Shown one piece after another: positions 10,822 to 18,783 of a stretch of DNA of 64,000 nt. How positions within the stretch are numbered: the stretch's first letter is position 1; each line of letters begins with the position of its first letter. The translations under genes were made by a program, and so were the position numbers. Below the pieces are notes generated by a model. It was not told the DNA's origin, did no database searches, and saw nothing but the letters and a program-made list of their open reading frames with translations. The stretch lies in NCBI RefSeq assembly GCF_008632075.1, contig NZ_VWVM01000001.1:1-64000 (forward strand). The letters are read 5' to 3'. Source of the stretch: Candidatus Pantoea gossypiicola (GTDB taxonomy: Bacteria; Pseudomonadota; Gammaproteobacteria; Enterobacterales; Enterobacteriaceae).

Positions 10822-10853
10822 GAAAACGGGCAGCCCGCAGGCTACCCGTTTTC
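10822..10853. terminator. bidirectional-type terminator downstream of dacD
   Basis: GAAAACGGGCAGCC at 10822-10835 pairs with GGCTACCCGTTTTC at 10840-10853 with one mismatch, leaving a short loop. The T-rich end serves either strand; here it would end the dacD transcript on the minus strand. Confidence 0.65.
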
Positions 10854-10872
10854 TGTACTGCCCGGCGGTTAA

Positions 10873-12014
10873 TCAGAATTTCTGTTTAAGATAGTCTGTC
10901 AGTCGCGTAATAACACCGGCAGGTTCAACGGCACTCAGCGCCACCAGCGGATAGTGAGCAATCTGCTGATCTTTATCCATCACCTGAATCTCACCAATCA
11001 CTTCATTGGCTTTCAGCGGCGCTTCCAGATCTTTACGATCGATGACGTACTTCGCCTTCACGTTCTGCACTTCACTACGCGGCAGAGACAGGTAGACATC
11101 TTCTGCCGTTCCCACCTCGACCTGATGCGGATTGCCGTACCAGACGTTTTCACTGCCAATCTTCTTACCGGCATGGAACAGCTGAACGGTATCAAAGGTG
11201 TTCTGGCCCCAGACCAGCAGTTTACGCGCCTGCTCTTCACGGCCTTTTGGGCTTTTACCACCCATGACGACAGCAATCAGGCGATGATGTTAAAACCCGC
11301 GGTCTCAGTGTGACCGGTTTTCAGCCCATCAACGTGGAGGTTGTTATCCCATAGCAGACCATTGCGGTTGTTCTGAGTAATGCCGTTCCAGCTCAGGGTT
11401 TTCTCACTGTACATGGCATAAAAGTCAGGCTCACCATCAATAATGGCGCGTGACAGCTTCGCCATGTCGAGCGCGCTGGAGTACTGACCCGGCGCATCCA
11501 GACCATGAACCGTTTCAAAATGCGTATTCTGCAGGCCGAGCTTCTCAACATAATGATTCATCATGCCGACGAAGTTCGCTTCGCTACCCGCCACGTAATC
11601 CGCCAGCGCAACGCAGGCGTCATTGCCGGAGTCGATGATCACGCCGCGGCTTAAATCACGGACGCTCAGCTTATCGCCTGGCTTCAGGAACATCAGGGAG
11701 GACCCTTTAAACACCGGATTCCCTGCACCCCAGGCATCTTTTCCAACCGTGACCATGTCGTCCCGGCTGATTTTCTTCTGGTCAATAGCGCGATCGACTA
11801 CATAGCCGGTCATCAGTTTGGTCAGGCTGGCGGGATTGCGGCGTTCATCGGGATTGCCCGCGGTCAGGACCTGTCCGGTAGTGGCATCCATCAATACCCA
11901 GGAAGCCGCATCAATCGCCGGAGGCGTCACAGGAAAGGGGATCGTATCAGCCTGTGCCAGCGAGGCCCAGAAAACAGTAGCGGTAACGGAGAACAACAGA
12001 CGCCTTTTCAACAC
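10873..12014 (-). pseudogene. dacD: dacD, D-alanyl-D-alanine carboxypeptidase, frameshifted
   Basis: Penicillin-binding protein 6b-type carboxypeptidase broken into two frames. The first frame (12014 to the TGA at 11277-11279) starts at GTG, has a signal peptide ending SLAQA and holds all catalytic motifs: SLTK (63-66), SGN (129-131) and KTG (232-234). The second frame (from about 11283 to 10873) holds the rest of the first domain and the C-terminal PBP5_C domain, resuming RLIAVVMGGKSPKGREE. Compared with E. coli DacD (from memory), the eight residues SAVDGQRR are missing and the join is out of frame, equivalent to a 25-base deletion. A truncated 245-residue product could still be made, but lacks the C-terminal membrane anchor. 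It neighbours yeeA as in E. coli. Confidence 0.88.
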
Positions 12015-12534
12015 TTCATCCTTAATTGCACGGGGAAAAATTTCTAAAAACGAAACGGAAACAGCCGCACGTTTTACGGCAAAAGCGCTGTGAAGGTTTG
12101 AATAAATTGAAAAAAAGTATGAACCGGGATGCCTCGGCGTTTTCGGGGAAAGCCCTTAACTTCTGGCGCGTAACAATATGGCTTACCACAGGGACAGGCT
12201 CGGGACCGCTATAGGGGTTCGGTCACGCTGGATCATAAAGGCGTGAAACAGACAACGATCTTCCCTCACCCTACTGCGTGCAGAGGCGCAGAGAGCGAAT
12301 AGAGATACTGAAATGTCTCACTTCAAATCCCATGCTTACCAGCATCCCCTATTGTGCAGAGCATAGGTGCGGTTATTTCAAAAGCATTGACAGCCCATGT
12401 CAGATCACTTTTCTGTTTACAAAACAACCACAAGACCTTAGTTTTAGCATGGTTAATCGCCTTGTTTTAGCATGCAGCAGTCAGAGGTTTATCCGGTGAG
12501 TAATTAACTCTCACTTTTTGCTAAGGGATTCAGC
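12015..12534. other. intergenic region upstream of the T6SS module
   Basis: This 520-base gap separates dacD (divergent) from the Tlde1-like gene. It should hold both promoters. The notable structure is an 11-base direct repeat, GTTTTAGCATG, at 12441-12451 and 12464-12474, 23 bases apart and about 60 bases before the effector start. No gene or integrase remnant is recognised here. Confidence 0.5.
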
Positions 12535-13053
12535 ATGGCACTACATGGAAAAATGATTCTCAATGGCGCTGATTACGCGCCATTTAATCTGTATGGCGTC
12601 GGGGTATTTATGGCGCATTCTGGGAAGGGTATGTATCGCAACAAAGGCGCGTGTTCAGCGATTCCGAGTGATGGCCCGCTACCTCCAGGGAAGTACTGGA
12701 TAGTTGAAAGGGGGGCGGGGGGCTTGCTTTCTTGGGCTAAAGCAACAGCCCAGGATCTTTTTAACAAAGTCTATTATGGAGCTGAGTTTGGTCGTGATGA
12801 GTGGTTTGCATTATACAAGGATGATTGGGGTATTGATGATGGAACGTGGATAAACGGTGTTCACCGTGGCCTATTCAGGTTACATCCGGGAACGGTTTCT
12901 GAGGGCTGCATCACAATAGCCCACAACTCTGATTATGCTCTTATCAGAAATGCATTATTAAGAACGGCACCAATGCAGGTTCCCTGCATGCGTTCACTCA
13001 TGGCCAGGGGCTGGGTGGAGGTAATTGATGGTTATAAAAACACTTGCCCATAA
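12535..13053 (+). CDS. Tlde1-like (DUF2778) type VI secretion effector, L,D-transpeptidase fold
   Basis: A 172-residue protein resembling Tlde1-type effectors, which attack the peptidoglycan of rival bacteria in the periplasm as L,D-carboxypeptidase/transpeptidase-exchange enzymes. Support comes from the GPLPPGKYWIVE strand (48-58) and the catalytic-like LHPGTVSEGCITI motif with His117, Ser122 and Cys125, matching the His...SxGC pattern of the fold. There is no signal peptide, as expected for a T6SS-delivered toxin. AAGGGA lies seven bases before the ATG. A small membrane protein overlaps its 3' end and hcp follows, the layout of an effector-immunity-carrier unit. Assignment rests on motif and context, not on a search. 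Confidence 0.75.
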   Translation: MALHGKMILNGADYAPFNLYGVGVFMAHSGKGMYRNKGACSAIPSDGPLPPGKYWIVERGAGGLLSWAKATAQDLFNKVYYGAEFGRDEWFALYKDDWGIDDGTWINGVHRGLFRLHPGTVSEGCITIAHNSDYALIRNALLRTAPMQVPCMRSLMARGWVEVIDGYKNTCP

Positions 13054-13300
13054 GTTCTTAAAGATTGCCTATTACATCATCGTGTCATTAATCGTAGCCC
13101 GAACACTAGGCAACCCAGAAATTTGGATGAACGACGATTTAACTAATCAGCTGGGTCACCTCCTCCACGGCCCAGGAGAAATAGGGGCTGACAATTTTTA
13201 TGACATGTATTTTTACATATCATTAATAACAGTCTTCCCAATAACAACACTTATTTATTATCTGACAATGAAGTTAATCAAAAAACTAAGGAGCAAGTAA
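13028..13300 (+). CDS. putative immunity protein to the Tlde1-like effector
   Basis: A 90-residue protein with two membrane segments at about 8-26 and 62-81 and a polar loop between them that would face the periplasm, where the effector acts. Its start overlaps the effector gene by 26 bases. The ATG at 13028 is chosen over the preceding TTG because GGAGG lies six bases upstream. No family is recognised. The immunity role is inferred from overlap with the effector, small size and membrane location; such proteins usually diverge too fast to identify by motif. Confidence 0.6.
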   Translation: MVIKTLAHKFLKIAYYIIVSLIVARTLGNPEIWMNDDLTNQLGHLLHGPGEIGADNFYDMYFYISLITVFPITTLIYYLTMKLIKKLRSK

Positions 13301-13301
13301 A

Positions 13302-13793
13302 ATGCCAATCCCTCCATATATGTGGCTCAAAGACGACGGCGGCGCTGATATCAAAGGGTCCGTGGATGTGCAAGACCGTGACGGCAGTATCGAAATTATC
13401 GGGCTAAGCCACGGTATTAACCTGCCAGTGGACAGCGCAAACGGCAGAATAACGGGTACGCGGCAGCACTCTCCTATGATGATTGAAAAGGAGGTTGATA
13501 GCTCTACGCCGTATCTCTATAAAGCAGCAGCTACAGGCCAGACGCTAAAAAGCGCCGAGATTAAATTTTACCATATAAATGATGCTGGGCAGGAAGTTTG
13601 TTATTACAGTGTCTTAATGGAGAATGTAAAAATTACCGGCGTCAATTGCGGCGTGCCTAATGTAAAGTTAGCGGGAAATGATAAGATGAATCATGTTGAA
13701 AGTGTGAGCATGCAATATGAAAAAATCACCTGGAAAATTGTAGACGGTAATATTCAGCATGCAGACGCATGGAATGAAAGGCATACAGTCTAG
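13302..13793 (+). CDS. hcp: Hcp-family type VI secretion tube protein
   Basis: A 163-residue Hcp protein. Hcp hexamers stack into the inner tube of the T6SS and carry small effectors in the ring lumen. Family features include MPIPPYMWLKDDGGADIKGS, the IEIIGLSHGINLPVD strand, TGTRQHSPMMIEKEVDSSTPYLYKA (residues about 52-75) and the C-terminal EKITWKIVDGNI...DAWNERH. AAGGAG precedes the ATG. It is separated from the immunity gene by one base, so the three genes form an operon. No vgrG, PAAR or structural tss gene is in the window, so this is an orphan hcp that must serve a T6SS encoded elsewhere. Confidence 0.92.
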   Translation: MPIPPYMWLKDDGGADIKGSVDVQDRDGSIEIIGLSHGINLPVDSANGRITGTRQHSPMMIEKEVDSSTPYLYKAAATGQTLKSAEIKFYHINDAGQEVCYYSVLMENVKITGVNCGVPNVKLAGNDKMNHVESVSMQYEKITWKIVDGNIQHADAWNERHTV

Positions 13794-13802
13794 GTAATAA
13801 AA

Positions 13803-13822
13803 AGCCCGGCAATAGCCGGGCT
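13803..13822 (+). terminator. hairpin after hcp
   Basis: AGCCCGGC-AATA-GCCGGGCT forms a perfect eight-base stem ten bases after the hcp stop codon, preceded by an A-rich run. The T-run after it is absent on the plus strand, so termination may be weak, although the upstream A-run makes it a good terminator for the minus strand. Confidence 0.5.
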
Positions 13823-13939
13823 GGTGTTGGCAGATAAAAAGTAAAGCCCTAGCATATGAATAGTTTTACAAGTCCGGGTATTATTGACCACCCTACCGCA
13901 CATCCAACTACTACCCATTCCCACGCCATCCCCCTTTTC

Positions 13940-14203
13940 ACTGCCAGACTCCCTGCATCTGCGACCAGATTACACGCAGTATGGCAATGGCTTTAACCCG
14001 ATTTCAGGCATCCTGAAGAGCCAGTGCAGGATATCAGCTAAACTCAGCCGCTGGGCTTTTACCGTTCAGCCTGTAGCGATACTGAATCAGAATCTATCCT
14101 GTTTGGTGAGCTGTGTCCCCAGCCCATCCGCATCTGAAATTTCAGCCGGACCGGAATATGGTTTACCATGTATAGAGCGTAATTTAGTGTCACTCAGCGC
14201 CAT
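13940..14203 (-). pseudogene. decayed tyrosine integrase, N-terminal fragment
   Basis: On the minus strand, an ATG at 14203 begins MALSDTKLRSIHGKPYS and runs to ISDADGLG, the classic arm-binding (DUF4102) N-terminus of P4-like integrases. After a frameshift near 14086 the next frame reads QYRYRLNGK, and further pieces read LSLAD, then YPALALQDA, then NRVKAI, all in the right family order but separated by frame changes and stop codons. The catalytic domain is absent. It is therefore a multiply damaged relic of a mobile element, lying next to the hcp-effector module. The rest of 13823-14382 shows no gene; the plus-strand frame over it is a shadow. Confidence 0.75.
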
Positions 14204-14382
14204 AATAATTTTTGGTACGCAGCAAAATGTGGTTTCGGTACTGGAATGGTACACAATATTGAATGTACATCTGCGAACAGCAACAAACAAAAATAGGCAA
14301 GAGTGACCAAATAAAGGCGATAAAATGATTAAAAATGTTTTAAATCAGCCTGTTAATGAACAATGACGAACGGTAATGCACA

Positions 14383-15810
14383 TTGAAAAACGACAGCGTA
14401 CAACCTACCTTCCTCTTCCACGATTACGAAACCTTCGGCACCAGCCCCTCTCGTGACCGGCCCGCCCAGTTTGCCGGCCTGCGCACCGACAGTGAGTTCA
14501 ATCCGGTCGGCGAGCCAGAAGTGTTCTACTGCCGTCCGCCTGATGACTATCTGCCACAGCCCGAAGCGGTAATGATTACCGGCATCACCCCGCAGATAGC
14601 GATGAGCCGCGGCGTCATCGAAGCAGAGTTTGCCGAACGCATTCATAAGTTGTTCACCACCGAACAAACCTGCGTGGTGGGCTACAACAACGTGCGTTTC
14701 GATGATGAAGTGACGCGAAATATCTTCTATCGCAACTTTTTTGATCCTTACGGCTGGGCCTGGCAAAACGGCAACTCACGCTGGGACCTGCTCGACGTGA
14801 TGCGTGCCTGCTATGCGCTGCGGCCTGACGGGATCAACTGGCCGGAAAATGAAGAAGGCTATCCCAGCTTCCGGCTGGAGCATCTGACCAAAGCCAACGG
14901 CGTGGCCCATGAAAATGCGCACGATGCGATGTCCGATGTTTACGCCACGCTGGCGATGGCAAAGCTGGTAAAAGAGAAGCAGCCGAAACTGTTTGAGTTT
15001 TTGTTTACCCATCGCAATAAAAACAAGCTGATGAACCTGATCGACATCCCGCAGATGAAGCCGCTGGTCCATGTCTCTGGCATGTTCGGCGCGGCGCGTG
15101 GCAACACCAGCTGGATCGTGCCGCTGGCCTGGCATCCCGATAACCGCAATGCGTTGATTGTGGTGGATCTGGCGGGCGATATGTCACCGCTGCTGCAACT
15201 GGATGCTGACACGCTGCGTGAACGTCTTTACACGGCGAAAAACGACCTCGGCGATCTGCCTGCGGTGCCGGTTAAACTGGTACATATTAACAAGTGTCCG
15301 GTGCTGGCTCCTGCCAGTACGCTGCGTCCGGAAGATGCGGCCCGTCTGGGCATCGATCGTCAGCACTGCCTGGCGAATCTGGCCCTGTTGCGTCAGCAGC
15401 CTGACGTGCGGGAAAAACTGGTCACGCTGTTTGCCGAAGCCGAGCCGTTCACACCGTCAGACGATGTGGACACGCAGCTCTATGATGGGTTCTTCAGTGA
15501 TGCCGACCGTGCCGGAATGAATATTATCCGCCAGACCGCGCCCGCCAATCTGCCTGCGCTTGACCTGAGCTTTGAGAGTGCGCGGGTGGCGAAACTGCTG
15601 TTCCGCTACCGGGCGCGTAACTTCCCCGGCACGCTGGATGATGCCGAGCAACAGCGCTGGTTGCAGCATCGCCGTGACGTGCTGAACGGTGATCGGGTGC
15701 AGGCGTTTATGCAGGAACTGGAAGGACTGGCTAATCTGCATGAAGCTGATGCAGAAAAGGTTGGGCAGCTCAAAGCGCTCTATCTTTATGCGCAGGAGCT
15801 GGTTTCCTGA
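14383..15810 (+). CDS. sbcB: exodeoxyribonuclease I
   Basis: Single-strand-specific 3'-5' exonuclease acting in mismatch repair and recombination. At 475 residues it has the exact E. coli length. The DEDD nuclease motif opens at FLFHDYETFG (Asp14, Glu16), and the third acidic motif lies in the NAHDAMSDVYATLAMAK stretch. SH3-like and C-terminal helical domains follow. The start is TTG at 14383: the preceding in-frame codon set contains a TAA at 14374-14376 and no other start gives the conserved N-terminus. Its ribosome-binding site is poor. The dacD-sbcB neighbourhood of E. coli is conserved but interrupted by the T6SS module. Confidence 0.96.
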   Translation: MKNDSVQPTFLFHDYETFGTSPSRDRPAQFAGLRTDSEFNPVGEPEVFYCRPPDDYLPQPEAVMITGITPQIAMSRGVIEAEFAERIHKLFTTEQTCVVGYNNVRFDDEVTRNIFYRNFFDPYGWAWQNGNSRWDLLDVMRACYALRPDGINWPENEEGYPSFRLEHLTKANGVAHENAHDAMSDVYATLAMAKLVKEKQPKLFEFLFTHRNKNKLMNLIDIPQMKPLVHVSGMFGAARGNTSWIVPLAWHPDNRNALIVVDLAGDMSPLLQLDADTLRERLYTAKNDLGDLPAVPVKLVHINKCPVLAPASTLRPEDAARLGIDRQHCLANLALLRQQPDVREKLVTLFAEAEPFTPSDDVDTQLYDGFFSDADRAGMNIIRQTAPANLPALDLSFESARVAKLLFRYRARNFPGTLDDAEQQRWLQHRRDVLNGDRVQAFMQELEGLANLHEADAEKVGQLKALYLYAQELVS

Positions 15811-15821
15811 ACCCATGAGAA

Positions 15822-15854
15822 AGCCTGACCCGGCATCCCCTGCCGGGCCAGGCT
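15822..15854. terminator. terminator between convergent sbcB and ygbN
   Basis: AGCCTGACCCGGCA and TGCCGGGCCAGGCT pair with a short CCCC loop and one mismatched position. The plus-strand end continues TTTCCTG. Genes converge here, so it probably serves both. Confidence 0.7.
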
Positions 15855-15870
15855 TTCCTGTCTTGCTCAA

Positions 15871-17226
15871 TCAGAGCACCGTCCACACCAGCCAGGTCAG
15901 CACAAAACCGCTTAATCCCATTATTGTCGTCAGCGCCGTCCAGGTGCGTAAACCGTCGGCCACGGAAAGTCCCAGATAACGGGTGACCACCCAGAATCCC
16001 GCATCATTGACGTGAGACAGACCCAGGCCGCCGAAACAGGCCGCCAGTGTGACCAGAACCCGCTGCATATCCGTGACGCCGGTCACCGCCTGCGTCAGCA
16101 GACCGCTGGTTGTCAGGATAGCGACGGTGGCTGAGCCCTGTGACGCACGCAGCGCCAGCGACAGGATAAACGCAGCCGGCACCAGCGGCAGATGCAGCGT
16201 TTCCAGCGTGACCGCCAGCGCTTTCCCGACCCCTGACTCCACCAGCACTTTACCGAAGGCCCCACCCGCGCCGGCCACCAGAATTACGCTGGCAGAGGTG
16301 GGAATGGCCCGCCCGGTGAGATCCTCCAGCTTATCTTTGCTCCAGCCACGCCGCACGCCCAGCAACCAGGCCGCCAGTCCTAAGGCAATCAGCAGAGCAA
16401 TCGGCGGCGTGCCAATCACGGTCATGACGTTACGCAGCAGACTGCCTTCAGCCAGCAGCGTGTGGGACAGCGTTCCCAGTACGATCAATACAATCGGGAC
16501 CACAATCAGACCGCTGATGGTCAGCGCGCCAGGCGGGGCCGGTTCATGCTTCTTTTCCTGCCCCTCTGGCTTCGCCATCTGCAATTGTTCCAGCACGTCG
16601 ACCGACAGATGATAATGGCGACGGTTCATCACTTTCGCCACGTAGTAGCCAATGATCCCGACCGGCACGGAAATCGCGATACCCAGCATCATCAGCCAGC
16701 CCATATCGGTATGCAGGATCCCGGCCGCCGCCGCCGCACCCGGATGAGTCGGCAGCGCCACGTGCACCGTCAGCATTACGCCCGCCATCGGCAGGCCAAA
16801 CTTCAGGGGTGAAACCCGCGCCACTTTGGTGAAGCCATAAATCAGCGGGATGACGATAATAAAGCCCACTTCGAAAAAGACCGGAATACCCAGAATAAAA
16901 GCCGCCATGGTTAAAGCGGCGACGGTGCGCTTCAGCCCCAGCGTTTTACTGAAGCGTTGCGCCAGCGATTCAGCGCCCCCTGAGGCTTCAATAATCGCCC
17001 CGAGCATGGCTCCCAGCACGATGATGATGGTGATATGACCGAGCAACCCGCCCATCCCGGTGATAATCGTCTCCATGATTTTCTCAGCCGGAATGCCGGT
17101 CGCGATAGCCACCAGCAGGCTGACAATCAGCAGGGCGACAAACGGATGAACTTTGGCTTTGATGACCAGCAGCAGCAGGATCACGATGCTGGCGGTCGCT
17201 ATGGCTAACAGCAGTGCGGTGGACAT
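15871..17226 (-). CDS. ygbN: GntP-family permease, YgbN-like
   Basis: A 451-residue, 12-14 helix permease of the gluconate:proton symporter family in the inner membrane. Characteristic are the ILGIPVFFEVGFIIVIPL segment, the VALPTHPGAAAAAG loop, LRASQGSATVAILTT and GGLGLSHVNDAGFW near the C-terminus. It follows otnI on the same strand after 127 bases, and E. coli has ygbN in the same position beside the ygbJKLM genes, so it most likely imports L-threonate, D-erythronate or a related sugar acid. GAGG precedes the ATG. A gap and a hairpin before it suggest partial independence from the upstream genes. Confidence 0.9.
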   Translation of the reverse strand: MSTALLLAIATASIVILLLLVIKAKVHPFVALLIVSLLVAIATGIPAEKIMETIITGMGGLLGHITIIIVLGAMLGAIIEASGGAESLAQRFSKTLGLKRTVAALTMAAFILGIPVFFEVGFIIVIPLIYGFTKVARVSPLKFGLPMAGVMLTVHVALPTHPGAAAAAGILHTDMGWLMMLGIAISVPVGIIGYYVAKVMNRRHYHLSVDVLEQLQMAKPEGQEKKHEPAPPGALTISGLIVVPIVLIVLGTLSHTLLAEGSLLRNVMTVIGTPPIALLIALGLAAWLLGVRRGWSKDKLEDLTGRAIPTSASVILVAGAGGAFGKVLVESGVGKALAVTLETLHLPLVPAAFILSLALRASQGSATVAILTTSGLLTQAVTGVTDMQRVLVTLAACFGGLGLSHVNDAGFWVVTRYLGLSVADGLRTWTALTTIMGLSGFVLTWLVWTVL

Positions 17227-17313
17227 AGTAAACCTCAGAAATTGTTATATTTTTTGGGTTATCGACGTACAGGGTAAGCAGGTGCAGGGCCAGATAAAGG
17301 GCGAGCCTGTCCC

Positions 17314-17341
17314 AACCGGTGCTGAAACACCGGTTTTTTTA
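17314..17341 (+). terminator. plus-strand terminator in the otnI-ygbN gap
   Basis: AACCGGTG-CTGAAA-CACCGGTT followed by seven to eight T residues is a textbook rho-independent terminator, but it faces right while both flanking genes run left. It would stop an antisense or small plus-strand transcript, or protect the downstream genes from opposing transcription. Confidence 0.6.
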
Positions 17342-17353
17342 CAGTGCGTTAAA

Positions 17354-18139
17354 TCAGGCTTTTAATTTCCAGGGAGCAAACCAGCTCAGGCCAGCGTTGG
17401 TGTCGCCACGCGGGATATACTCGCAGCCGACCCAGCCGGAATAGCCAACCTCATCCAGTAGTGAGAAGAGCCAGGGATAGTTAACTTCCCCCTCATCCGG
17501 CTCATGGCGATCCGGTGCTGACGCAATCTGTACGTGGCGATAACGTCCCGCATAGTGTCGAATCAGATGGCTGAGGTTGCCGTCTACCCGCTGTGCATGA
17601 AACAGGTCGAGCTGAGTGAACACGTTCGGCCGGTCGATCTGTTCAACCATCTCCAGCGTCTGATACTGGCTGGCGTAGAGATAATTGGGTTTGGTTACAG
17701 GGTTAAGTGCTTCGATCAGCAGGCTGATGCCGTGCGGCGCAAAGCGCTCAGCCGCATAGCGCATGTTGCTGATAAAGGTCTCAACATAGCGCTGACGATC
17801 GGCACCGGGCGGCACCGTCGCCGCCATAATGTGAACCTGCGGGCAGTTCAGCGCCAGCGCATAGCTCAGCGCGCGGTCGATATCCGCCTTTGCTTCCGCT
17901 TCCCGTCCGGGGATGGCGGAGACGCCCCACTCACCCGCTGCGACATTGCCCGGCGCGGTATTGAACAGCACCAGTTGCAGCAGGTTCTCATCGAGCCACT
18001 GTTTTATCTGCGCGGCGGGATAGTCATAAGGAAACAGAAATTCGACCGCCGTAAAACCGGCTTCCGCAGCCGCGGCGAAACGCTCAGCGAACGGATACTC
18101 ATTAAACTGCGTCGAAAGGTTAGCAGCAAACTTCGGCAT
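17354..18139 (-). CDS. otnI: 2-oxo-tetronate isomerase OtnI
   Basis: A 261-residue TIM-barrel isomerase of the hydroxypyruvate isomerase family, equivalent to E. coli YgbM. In the established pathway it interconverts 2-oxo- and 3-oxo-tetronate so that L-threonate or D-erythronate can be funnelled to the kinase. Visible motifs are [28 protein letters not shown], the acidic LLIEALNP (metal-ligand Glu), [11 protein letters not shown] and [16 protein letters not shown]. Its ATG overlaps the otnC stop codon by one base (TAATG) and AGGAG precedes it, so it is co-translated with otnC. Confidence 0.9.
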   Translation of the reverse strand: MPKFAANLSTQFNEYPFAERFAAAAEAGFTAVEFLFPYDYPAAQIKQWLDENLLQLVLFNTAPGNVAAGEWGVSAIPGREAEAKADIDRALSYALALNCPQVHIMAATVPPGADRQRYVETFISNMRYAAERFAPHGISLLIEALNPVTKPNYLYASQYQTLEMVEQIDRPNVFTQLDLFHAQRVDGNLSHLIRHYAGRYRHVQIASAPDRHEPDEGEVNYPWLFSLLDEVGYSGWVGCEYIPRGDTNAGLSWFAPWKLKA

Positions 18140-18783
18140 TATCGGCTCCTGAGTTCTGCCACTTCGGCATCATTGAGATAGCGGATCGGGCGGTCACCCA
18201 GGGTAAAGATCAGACGGGCGGTCTCTTCCAGCTCTTCTGTATTGTCCGCCGCTTCCTGTAAGGATTTCCCCACCACCACCGGGCCGTGATTCGCCAGCAG
18301 GAAGGCGCGGTAGCGCGGCGCCAGCACCGCCAGATCGTCGGCCAGACGTTCATCGCCCGGCTTGTAATAAGGCACAACAGGCACATCACCGACGCGCATT
18401 ACCACATAAGGGGTAAACGGACGGATGCAGCTGTCCGTATCCAGCCCCTGTAAACAGGAGAGCGCCGTCAGGTAGTGGCTATGCAAATGCACCACTGCGC
18501 GGCAGTCGGGATTATTGAGGTAGAGCGCGCGGTGAAACGCAATTTCTTTGGAGGGTTTATCGCCAGAGAGCCATTCCCCCTCAGGCGTCACTTTCGACAG
18601 CCGGTCACCCTGTAATTCCCCGAGGCAGGAGCCGGTAGGGGTCGCCAGCAGATTGCCATCCGCCAGCAACATTGAGAGGTTGCCCGCTGAACCGGTGGCA
18701 TAGCCACGCTGAAAGAACGAGGCCCCGAGACGGACCATTTCATCACGCGCCTGCTGCTCCGCTAAAAGGAAAGATTCAGACAT
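18139..18783 (-). CDS. otnC: 3-oxo-tetronate 4-phosphate decarboxylase OtnC
   Basis: A 214-residue class II aldolase/adducin-family enzyme, equivalent to E. coli YgbL. It decarboxylates 3-oxo-tetronate 4-phosphate to dihydroxyacetone phosphate. The family marks are the phosphate-binding GSAGNLSM stretch and the zinc-binding [10 protein letters not shown], with a further conserved His in [10 protein letters not shown]. The ATG at 18783 is chosen rather than the upstream frame opening at 18828 because it overlaps the otnK stop by eight bases and gives the family length. It also overlaps otnI by one base. Confidence 0.9.
   Translation of the reverse strand: MSESFLLAEQQARDEMVRLGASFFQRGYATGSAGNLSMLLADGNLLATPTGSCLGELQGDRLSKVTPEGEWLSGDKPSKEIAFHRALYLNNPDCRAVVHLHSHYLTALSCLQGLDTDSCIRPFTPYVVMRVGDVPVVPYYKPGDERLADDLAVLAPRYRAFLLANHGPVVVGKSLQEAADNTEELEETARLIFTLGDRPIRYLNDAEVAELRSR

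Noticed and set aside
13884..14306. 140-codon plus-strand open frame after hcp
   Set aside because: It has no convincing ribosome-binding site, a composition unlike real proteins, and the opposite strand carries recognisable integrase pieces; I treat it as a shadow of the relic.
16049..16612. Long plus-strand frames opposite ygbN, katG, hisD and other GC-rich genes
   Set aside because: These are antisense shadows: no ribosome-binding sites, no domains, and the minus- or plus-strand partner is a well-conserved gene.
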